Of a DNA stretch of 64,000 bases, positions 15,712 to 22,637 are shown piece by piece (position 1 is the stretch's first letter; every line of letters starts with the position of its first letter). The notes beneath the pieces were generated by a model that was given only the letters and a program-made list of their open reading frames with translations, did not search any database and was not told where the DNA came from. The stretch lies in contig NZ_KI421509.1 of assembly GCF_000473225.1 (NCBI RefSeq), positions 2,870,868 through 2,934,867 of the forward strand, given 5' to 3'. The position numbers and the translations under genes are program-made. The stretch comes from Sedimentitalea nanhaiensis DSM 24252. GTDB taxonomy: Bacteria; Pseudomonadota; Alphaproteobacteria; Rhodobacterales; Rhodobacteraceae.

Positions 15712-16819
15712 TCAGAGCCTATTAGAATTATCGAGCCGCCAAACTAGATCGTCACGAACGCAGATCAATCCGCATTTTTTTCAGGTTTTTAACTTCCCGA
15801 TTAAAAACCCGCCGGTGGGTTTCGCGCTTTTGCGAGGTGGATAGTTGACCACTGTTAACACAATCTTCCAATCAGTCTTTGTGAGCAATGCATGGCGTGC
15901 CGGGATATCTGGGGTCGCGCAAGCATTCACCACGCTCTTGAAGAATTACTTCTAGGACATTGAGAGCGGCAAGAGCCGGGCCGCTGACTCCCAATCGATC
16001 ACTCTTTGCATCTTTGCTCGGTTCTACAAGGCATGTCGTGACAGGATCACCATCCTGATCGCGGCCAAGCTCAATCTGGCGCAGGGAATAGTTGAACTTA
16101 TAGCCGGTAGGTCCGTCCCGCTGCTTGGTCACCTCTGCGGTGATCACCCCCAGCTCATCACGGGTCAGCTCGATTTCGGTATCAACCGCAGCCCTCAGGG
16201 ACGAGTGACCACGGGCACCACGCGCAACATCCTTGCCGGAGTGGTGGATCAGCATGATATTCGATCCGGTTCCCCGACGCAGCACATCGAGATTTCTGAC
16301 CAGATCAGCAATATCCGGCGCGGTGTTTTCATCGCCATCACCCATCACGCGAGACAAGGTATCAACCACGATGAGATCAAACCGGCCCGTTTGTGATGCC
16401 AAGTGCTGCACCATTTCGACCATTGAGGGCGCATCGGATGCTTTGCCCGCGAAGGTCACCGGCGCGGCAATGACCCAAAATTCGGGATCATCCAAAGCGG
16501 AAACCCGGTTCGGGAAGGACGACCCGCCCTCCGCCGCGATGTAGAGAACATTGCCCTTGTTGACCCGGCGATTGCCCCATGCTTCGCCCTTGGAAATGTG
16601 GTGCGCCAAGTCGAGCGCAAAGAACGATTTACCCACGTTGGACGGGCCAAAGACAACAGTGAGCGTTCCCTTATCCAACCAACCCTTGACGAGATAATCC
16701 CGGTCCAAGGACGGCTCAAAATTTCCCGCCCATGTTGCCGCCGCCAGCAATGCCTTGGCTTTCGGCTTCAATAGCGCCGGATCGCTTCGCATCGGTGTCA
16801 CGTTGTCAAAGTCGCTCAT
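15712..16819 (-). pseudogene. RepA-like AAA helicase/replication protein, disrupted near the C-terminus
   Basis: A RecA-fold ATPase of the AAA_25/RepA type. Walker A is GPSNVGKS (about residues 57-64), Walker B is DLIVVDTLSRVMGDGDEN and a later motif is IMLIHHSGKDVARGARGHSSLRA. Translation stops at 15872 after 315 aa (...PCIAHKD). The frame continues past that TGA with family-like sequence (LEDCVNSGQLSTS...VFNREVKNLKK). After an A7 run (15775-15781) it resumes in the +1 frame as CGLICVRDDLVWRLDNSNRL, ending at 15712. So there is one nonsense codon (TGA where TGG is likely) and one homopolymer frameshift. The ATPase core remains intact. The start overlaps the upstream gene as ATGA. Confidence 0.75.
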
Positions 16820-17421
16820 GCCGCCACCTGCCGGAACACGCCGTTCGGGTCCACACGCGACATGAAGGCCCGCTTGTCCTCATTCTCAAATCCATTCCAC
16901 AACCGGACAAAAAGCTGCTTTCTATCGGCCAGAGGCGCGTTGTCGGTGTGCAGCTTGGTCAGAAAATCGGGATCGTCAAAATCAGGAAGATCGCACTCGA
17001 TTTCAGGATGCGGATCATCCGCCCGGTTGCGGCGGTATTCCTCGGCGACCTCGGCAAACAGGGACTTGGACCCATAGACTTCGCGGTTGATACTGCTTTC
17101 CTCGCGCAGTTTGTCCGCAAGCTCTTGGTCGGCTTCATTCCAGATTTCATTAGCCAATTCCTCAATATCGTATTCGTCGAGCGCGGCGATACACTTCACG
17201 ACGAACTTGACCGCTTGCGATGTATGCGGAACGTAGTTCGACAGAGGCGCGCTTTGTTGTGATGTTTCAAAGGGGGTTTCGGGGGCGGTTCGACGGGTCA
17301 AGCCGTTGGAAACAGGGAGAACACCGCTTCCTCCTCGGTCCGCCACTTCCCTTTTGTCAGGCGACACATAGTTCTTCCATTTGCGACAGAACCTTTCCTT
17401 TTTTGTGTCCCTGAACGCCAC
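16816..17421 (-). CDS. Replication-module protein whose 5' end is replaced at the attachment site
   Basis: 201 aa as it stands. Residues 1-23 are encoded outside the element, right of attR. From residue 24 (REVADRG, inside the 18-nt core) onward it is element sequence. In the excised circle the same frame would begin MNEKYNEIKDKG, from an ATG overlapping the integrase stop, and give about 190 aa. The body is acidic and helical (KCIAALDEYDIEELANEIWNEADQEL, IECDLPDFDDPDFLTKL) and not assignable to a family. Its stop overlaps the RepA-like start as ATGA, so a replication-accessory role is likely. In the integrated form its start, promoter and expression are uncertain. Confidence 0.7.
   Translation of the reverse strand: MAFRDTKKERFCRKWKNYVSPDKREVADRGGSGVLPVSNGLTRRTAPETPFETSQQSAPLSNYVPHTSQAVKFVVKCIAALDEYDIEELANEIWNEADQELADKLREESSINREVYGSKSLFAEVAEEYRRNRADDPHPEIECDLPDFDDPDFLTKLHTDNAPLADRKQLFVRLWNGFENEDKRAFMSRVDPNGVFRQVAA
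17329..17349 (+). repeat. attR: right attachment site of element 2
   Basis: TCCTCCTCGGTCCGCCACTTC. The first 17 nt equal the tRNA-Arg end (844-860), and the last 18 nt equal 7948-7965. It lies in frame within the 16816-17421 coding sequence. Confidence 0.88.
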
Positions 17422-17482
17422 ATCGCACTGCCTTTGGTTTCGATTTTTCTGACTTCCCTTTCGGAAAATCAGGGTTGATTTG

Positions 17483-17520
17483 CAGATCAGGCGGCGAAGC
17501 CGCCTGTTCCTGCTGATCTG
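17483..17520. repeat. Nested inverted repeat right of attR
   Basis: Outer arms CAGATCAG (17483-17490) and CTGATCTG (17513-17520) enclose a perfect inner hairpin AGGCGG-CGAAG-CCGCCT (17489-17505). No T tract follows, so a terminator is uncertain. It precedes the phage head-gene fragment. Confidence 0.45.
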
Positions 17521-17537
17521 CCACGTGGCGAACGCGG

Positions 17538-18098
17538 ATGACCGTCGATGGGCACTTGGCCGCGCTGCAATCGTCCGACACGACCCGCACGGCGCGTCTG
17601 GTGCGCTCTGCGGTCACAGCGGGGCAAGGTGTCGGCCAAGTGATAGGCGGCTTGCGGCAAACCGTTTTCCCCCGCACGGCAAAATATGTACTGGGCACCG
17701 CGCGGACTATCTACGCCCACGCTCAGGCAACTGTTCTGGACAATGTGGCAAGCGCTGATCTTGATGACCTGCGCGGCTTGCGGTGGACATCGGTTCTGGA
17801 TGGCAAGACATCCGCGATCTGTCGCGCCCGGTCTGGCGAGGTCTATCAACCCTTCGAAGGGCCACGACCCCCGGCACATTTCAACTGCCGTTCGGTCATG
17901 GTGCCCGTATTCGTAAGCGGGGACGATGTGGTCGAACCATCCTATGAGCAATGGTTGCGCCGTCAGCCGCGTGGTTTTGTCGAAGAGGTCATGGGCAAGC
18001 GCAAGGCTGACATCTTTCTATCGGGGGACATCAGCCTTGATCGGTTTGTTGATACGAATGGGCGGGAACTGAGGATAGATGAGCTGTTATCGCTTTAA
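17538..18098 (+). pseudogene. Phage head morphogenesis protein fragment (SPP1 gp7-like C-terminus)
   Basis: 186 codons. The C-terminal domain matches SPP1 gp7/Mu F-like minor head proteins: DLDDLRGLRWTSVLDGKTSAICRARSGEVYQPFEGPRPPAHFNCRSVMVPV, with the conserved D-K/R-T-S-x-I-C and H-F-N-C-R motifs. Family members are usually 300 aa or more and preceded by portal and terminase genes; none are here, so this is a 5'-truncated relic. It sits outside attR of element 2 and so belongs to an older prophage or to a previously longer element. Confidence 0.75.
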
Positions 18099-18225
18099 AA
18101 TCGCTCCAAACTGTAACATTCGATCACGATTCACGAAAAATCTCAAAATTCGACCTTAGGGTCCGAAACTGTAAAACCAAGTCATTTGGTTTTCGCGATA
18201 ACTATCTGATTTATCTGGATAAAAA

Positions 18226-18301
18226 TGGTGCCCCCACACGGACTCGAACCGCGGACCTACTGATTACAAATCAGTTGCTCTACCAGCTGAGCTATAGGGG
18301 C
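18226..18301 (-). tRNA. tRNA-Thr (anticodon TGT)
   Basis: A complete 76-nt cloverleaf on the minus strand. The acceptor arm GCCCCTA pairs with TGGGGGC (one G-T wobble), with discriminator A and encoded CCA (18226-18228). The anticodon stem ACTGA/TCAGT encloses TTTGTAA, giving TGT at 18266-18268 (minus strand). Confidence 0.97.
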
Positions 18302-18518
18302 AATCGCTAGGCTGCATTTGCAGCAACCGCAAATTAACTGCCGCGTGGTTACTGGGAAATTCGGTCGAATGCAACACCCCTGTCTATCTGTCTGATCGTT
18401 CCCGGTCACCATACCCTTATTGCCTGTGCCTGCCCCACATAGCGCCCTATTGCTTGCACCTTGGGTCAATCTTTGCCATTGCCAGTCCGACGCATTTTCC
18501 AGCGCAGGGGCCTGTCGC

Positions 18519-20915
18519 ATGAAATTCACGCTTTCCTGGTTGAAAGACCATCTGGATACCCAAGCTAGCTTAGACGAGATCGTCTACGCGCTCACGGATC
18601 TGGGGCTCGAAGTCGAAGAGGTGACCAATCCGGCAGCGCGGCTGGCCGATTTCACTATTGGCAAGGTCATGTATGCGGAAAAGCACCCTGAGGCCGATCG
18701 CCTGAAGATCTGCAAGGTGGCCACCGACGAAGGTGAACTGCAGATCGTCTGCGGTGCTCCCAATGCGCGCGAGGGTATCACTGTCGTGGTCGCCAAACCC
18801 GGCGTCTATGTGCCGGGTATCGACATCACCATCGGCGTCGGCAAGATTCGCGGCATCGAGAGCTTTGGTATGATGGCCAGCGAACGTGAGATGGAACTGT
18901 CAGACGAACATAACGGCATCATCGAACTGCCCAGCGGCGAGGTTGGTGAACGGTTCGTCGATTGGCTGATGGAAAACGATCCGGCCAAGGTCGATCCTGT
19001 GATCGAGATCGCGATAACGCCGAACCGGCCCGACGCGCTGGGGGTGCAGGGTATTGCCCGTGATCTGGCGGCACGCGGCGTTGGCGCGTTGAAGTCGCGC
19101 GACTATGCACCCGTTCCGGGAGATTTCCCTTGCCCGGTTCCGGTGACCATCGAGGCGGATACGCTGGATGGTTGCCCGCTGTTCAGCGGTCGGGTGATCC
19201 GGGGCGTCAAAAACGGGCCCTCGCCGCAATGGCTGCAAGATCTGTTGCGGGCCATCGGGCTGCGACCGATCTCGGCGCTGGTCGACATTACCAACTATTT
19301 CACCTTCGACCGAAACCGCCCTCTGCACGTGTTCGACGCGGGAAAGGTGGCTGGCGGGCTACGGGTGCATCGGGCCATGGGCGGAGAGACCCTCACGGCG
19401 CTGGACGAAAAAGCCTATACAATCGCTAAGGGCATGATGGTCATTTCCGATGACAACGGCCCCGAAAGCATTGCTGGAATCATGGGCGGGCAGGAAACGG
19501 GTGTCACCGAGGACACGGTGGATGTCTTTTTGGAAAGTGCGTTCTGGGATCATGTTCAGATCGCGCTCACGGGCCGGGCGCTGAAAATCAACTCGGACGC
19601 GCGGTACCGGTTTGAACGTGGTATTGACCCGCAATTCACCCTGGAGGGGCTGGAGCTGGCAACGCAGATGATCCTGGACCTGTGCGGCGGCGAGGCATCC
19701 GATGTGGTAATCGCCGGCGCTGTGCCCGATCATTCCCGCGCCTACAAGCTGGATGCCGAGCGGGTTCAGAGCCTGGTCGGGATGCGGATTCCCGAGAGCG
19801 AGCAGCGCCAGACGCTGACCCGCCTGGGATTTAGGCTTGAGGGTAATATGGCCCATGTCCCCAGTTGGCGCCCCGATGTGCAGGGCGAAGCGGACTTGGT
19901 CGAAGAAGTTGCGCGCGTTGCGTCCCTGACCCAGTTGCAGGGCCGTCCCCTGCCGCGCCTGACGCCAGGTGTGCCACGCCCGGTGATGACACCGACGCAA
20001 CGGCGTCACCAAGCCGCCCGGCGCAGCTGTGCGGCGCTGGGTTACAACGAATGCGTCACCTATTCCTTTATTGATCAGGCCAGCGCGGCGCTTTTCGGCG
20101 GCGGCGATGACGCCAGCATGCTGGAAAATCCTATCAGTTCGGAAATGAGCCATATGCGCCCGGACCTGTTGCCCGGCCTTCTGCTGGCGGCGGCACGCAA
20201 CCAAGCGCGCGGATTCATGGATCTTGCCTTGTTCGAGGTCGGCCCGGCGTTTCATGGCGGAGAGCCGGGCCAACAGCGCAGCATGGTGTCCGGGCTACTG
20301 ATTGGGCGTAACGGTCCCAAAGATGTCCAGGGCGCCGCGCGCGCGGTCGACGTTTTCGACATCAAGGCGGATGCCGAGGCGGTTCTGGCCGCGATCGGTG
20401 CCCCCGCCAAAGTGCAGATCCTGCGCAATGGGCGTGAATGGTGGCATCCGGGCCGACATGGTCAGATCTGTCTCGGTCCAAAAAAGGTATTGGGCATATT
20501 CGGCGAGCTGCACCCCAAGGTTCTGGCTGCGATGGATATCAAAGGGCCTGCGATGGCCTTTTCCATCTGGCCCGATGAGGTGCCTTTGCCACGCAAGAGC
20601 GGTGCCACCCGCCCCGCGCTCGTGCTGCGGGACTTGCAGGCGGTCGAGCGTGATTTCGCCTTTGTGGTGGATGCGCGCGTCGAGGCGCTGACATTGGTCA
20701 ATGCCGCCTCGGGGGCCGACAAGGCGCTGATTGAAAGCGTTCGGGTGTTTGACGAATACATCGGAGGCAACCTTGGCGAAGGCAAGAAATCTCTCGCCGT
20801 AACGGTCCGGATGCAGCCGACCCGGGAAACCCTGAAAGAGTCGGATATCGAAGCGGTCAGCGCCAAGATCGTTGACAAAGTGGCCAAGGCCACAGGCGGT
20901 GAATTGCGCGGCTAG
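18519..20915 (+). CDS. pheT: Phenylalanyl-tRNA synthetase beta subunit
   Basis: 798 aa, normal for alphaproteobacteria, starting MKFTLSWLKDHLDT at 18519; an upstream in-frame ATG at 18420 would add 33 unlikely residues. Domains in order: tRNA-binding EMAP-like domain (about 40-150, LKICKVATDEGELQIVCGAPNAREG), B3/4 editing domain (DARYRFERGIDP at about 365), B5 domain, core fold (LEVGPAF), and the C-terminal ferredoxin-fold anticodon-binding domain (ERDFAFVVDARVEA...GKKSLAVTVRMQPTRETLKESDIE). It pairs with PheS to charge tRNA-Phe. pheS is not adjacent in this window. Confidence 0.97.
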   Translation: MKFTLSWLKDHLDTQASLDEIVYALTDLGLEVEEVTNPAARLADFTIGKVMYAEKHPEADRLKICKVATDEGELQIVCGAPNAREGITVVVAKPGVYVPGIDITIGVGKIRGIESFGMMASEREMELSDEHNGIIELPSGEVGERFVDWLMENDPAKVDPVIEIAITPNRPDALGVQGIARDLAARGVGALKSRDYAPVPGDFPCPVPVTIEADTLDGCPLFSGRVIRGVKNGPSPQWLQDLLRAIGLRPISALVDITNYFTFDRNRPLHVFDAGKVAGGLRVHRAMGGETLTALDEKAYTIAKGMMVISDDNGPESIAGIMGGQETGVTEDTVDVFLESAFWDHVQIALTGRALKINSDARYRFERGIDPQFTLEGLELATQMILDLCGGEASDVVIAGAVPDHSRAYKLDAERVQSLVGMRIPESEQRQTLTRLGFRLEGNMAHVPSWRPDVQGEADLVEEVARVASLTQLQGRPLPRLTPGVPRPVMTPTQRRHQAARRSCAALGYNECVTYSFIDQASAALFGGGDDASMLENPISSEMSHMRPDLLPGLLLAAARNQARGFMDLALFEVGPAFHGGEPGQQRSMVSGLLIGRNGPKDVQGAARAVDVFDIKADAEAVLAAIGAPAKVQILRNGREWWHPGRHGQICLGPKKVLGIFGELHPKVLAAMDIKGPAMAFSIWPDEVPLPRKSGATRPALVLRDLQAVERDFAFVVDARVEALTLVNAASGADKALIESVRVFDEYIGGNLGEGKKSLAVTVRMQPTRETLKESDIEAVSAKIVDKVAKATGGELRG

Positions 20916-21609
20916 GCCTTTGATCGCAAGGAACACGGCACCCGCGCGCACTTGACCCGGTTCGCGGCGTTATTTCATGGGCCTCGCGCCTTTGGTTTAA
21001 GATGGCCGGTTCATCACTAACCCAGCGCTTTCAGGGCCTTGCGAGAGTGCGAGTGACCCAGCGGGTTGGACGGTCGAGGGTTAAGCCGCCCAAACGGCTA
21101 ATGGGGATACATGTCACGTATCCAGCACGATACCTGGATGTCATGTGCCGCTTTGCTCCTACGAAGGGCAAGACCACAAACGGGTCATCCCACATCGCGT
21201 AGTCGCGGTGTGGACCGCTTTCAATCCGGTTCGATCCCGGGATGGCTTGGCCGCCACTGCCGAGCGGCAAACGTCGACGGCTGTACCGCTTCCCTGGCGG
21301 ATTGCCGGGGACTCGCCGGAAACACCTGGGGCCGTCGCTCATGGTGCGGGACGTCGACCGCCAGATTACAGAAATCCAAATCCGTATCGCACGGCGCATA
21401 CACGGCGCATAATCGTTGCGCGGCTCTTGGTATATAGGTCACGGAAGCCGCAGGATAAATCCATTTGCGATAAGGCGAAATCCGGACCTCACCAGATTTG
21501 TCCGTCAATGCCCAACCGGGGGGCGGAGCAAGCGGCGTTGCGAGGGTCCGCGTCAAAACACCCATCGCGCGGCTCTTGTATTTGGCGTTGGTCCGGACAA
21601 TCTAGGGGC
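20916..21609. other. Gene-poor stretch between pheT and the SDR gene
   Basis: About 690 bp with no supported gene. Open frames on both strands have poor codon use and no family resemblance. The frame of the next gene stays open to 21145 without sequence resembling an SDR. A minus-strand frame (21221-21565) contains GWALTDKSGEVRISPYRKWIYPAASVTYIP, which could be a decayed coding remnant, but I cannot name it. Confidence 0.5.
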
Positions 21610-22470
21610 ATGACTGAAACCCTGCTTTCGATTGGACACGGATATTCGGCGCAAGCATTGGCGCGCCGTCTTCTGCCACGCGGCTGGCGTATCATCGGCA
21701 CCACCCGGTCGGAAGACAAGGCACCTGCGTTGCGTGCCTCCGGCGTTGAGACGCTGGTGTTTCCGGCTGGGAACAGCCACTCCGCGCTCAGTGAGGCGCT
21801 GGATGAGGCCACCCATCTTCTGGTGTCGGTTGCGCCCGGCGCCGATGGCGACCCGGTGTTGCAGGCGCTGCGCGAGCGGCTCGCCGCTGCCGATCTGCGT
21901 TGGGTCGGGTATTTGTCGACAACGGGGGTATATGGCGACCATGGCGGGGACTGGGTCGATGAAACCACGCCGCTGACCCCTGGCACGCGCCGGGGCCGCT
22001 GGCGGGTGCAGGCGGAGAAAGACTGGTCCGCGATTGAAGGCCTGCCGCTGCATATCTTTCGATTGGCGGGCATTTACGGTCCCGGTCGCGGACCATTTGC
22101 CAAGGTGAGAAATGGCACCGCACGACGGATCATCAAGCCAGGGCAGGTGTTTTCGCGTATCCATGTCGATGATATTGCGCAGACCCTGGCGGTCTCGATT
22201 GCCCGGCCCGATCCCGGCGCGGTCTATAACCTGTGCGACGATGACCCGGCCCCGCCGCAGGAGGTCATCGCACATGCCGCAGCGCTGCTGGGTTTGCCGC
22301 TGCCCCCAGCGCAGGATTTTGATCAGGTCGAGATGACCCCGTTGGCGCGCAGTTTCTATTCCGAAAACAAGCGGGTCCGAAACGACCGGATCAAGCGCGA
22401 TCTGGGGGTCGACCTATTGTACCCGACCTATCGCGAAGGGCTGGCGGCAATGGTGGAGGATCACAGCTAG
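21610..22470 (+). CDS. SDR-family NAD(P)-dependent epimerase/dehydratase (YeeZ-like)
   Basis: 286 aa from the ATG at 21610. An atypical Rossmann start (TLLSIGHGYSAQALARRLLPRGWRIIGTTRS) with a G-x-G-Y-x-x-x-x-L pattern. Then YLSTTGVYGDHGGDWVDETTPLTP, whose STTGVYGDH resembles the Ser-x-x-x-VYG active region of extended SDRs, and LRLAGIYGPGRGPF. The substrate is unknown; related proteins act on nucleotide sugars or are uncharacterised. The open frame continues 155 codons upstream but without family sequence, so the inner ATG was chosen. Confidence 0.85.
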   Translation: MTETLLSIGHGYSAQALARRLLPRGWRIIGTTRSEDKAPALRASGVETLVFPAGNSHSALSEALDEATHLLVSVAPGADGDPVLQALRERLAAADLRWVGYLSTTGVYGDHGGDWVDETTPLTPGTRRGRWRVQAEKDWSAIEGLPLHIFRLAGIYGPGRGPFAKVRNGTARRIIKPGQVFSRIHVDDIAQTLAVSIARPDPGAVYNLCDDDPAPPQEVIAHAAALLGLPLPPAQDFDQVEMTPLARSFYSENKRVRNDRIKRDLGVDLLYPTYREGLAAMVEDHS

Positions 22471-22637
22471 GCCGCAGTTGGTGCCTTATTGATATATGTG
22501 GTGCATTTGCCGCCACGATTGTTTCCCGGCGCAGCGGTTGCTAGGGTGGTGCGGCTAATTGATGGCCGGAGGATGTATGTCGCTGCTTATTCGGGGGACA
22601 GATCGGTCAGGGTTGCACTGGGTGTCGGGATCGCGCC

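Larger units (their letters stand above)
7948..17349. mobile_element. Element 2: capsid-encoding integrative element (about 9.4 kb)
   Basis: Bounded by an 18-nt direct repeat (7948-7965, 17332-17349) derived from the tRNA-Arg end. It carries integrase, a frameshifted excisionase, a ClpP-like protease/major capsid fusion, two hypothetical genes, a XRE repressor, an iteron-rich non-coding region, an orphan 350-aa gene, a damaged RepA-like helicase and a gene cut by the attachment site. No terminase, portal, tail, lysis or conjugation gene is present. This could be a capsid-forming satellite or a heavily reduced prophage. The order in the excised circle would be repressor, then hypothetical genes, capsid, xis, int, split gene, repA. 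Confidence 0.8.

Noticed and set aside
15872-15874. TGA in repA as a selenocysteine codon or programmed readthrough
   Set aside because: No selenocysteine element is seen, Trp is the likely original residue, and a second lesion follows nearby, so decay is simpler.
18420-18518. Longer start for pheT
   Set aside because: The 33 extra residues have no PheT similarity; MKFTLSWLKDHL is the family start.
21145-21609. Longer start for the SDR gene
   Set aside because: 155 upstream codons are open but unlike any SDR N-terminus; the Rossmann fold begins at 21610.
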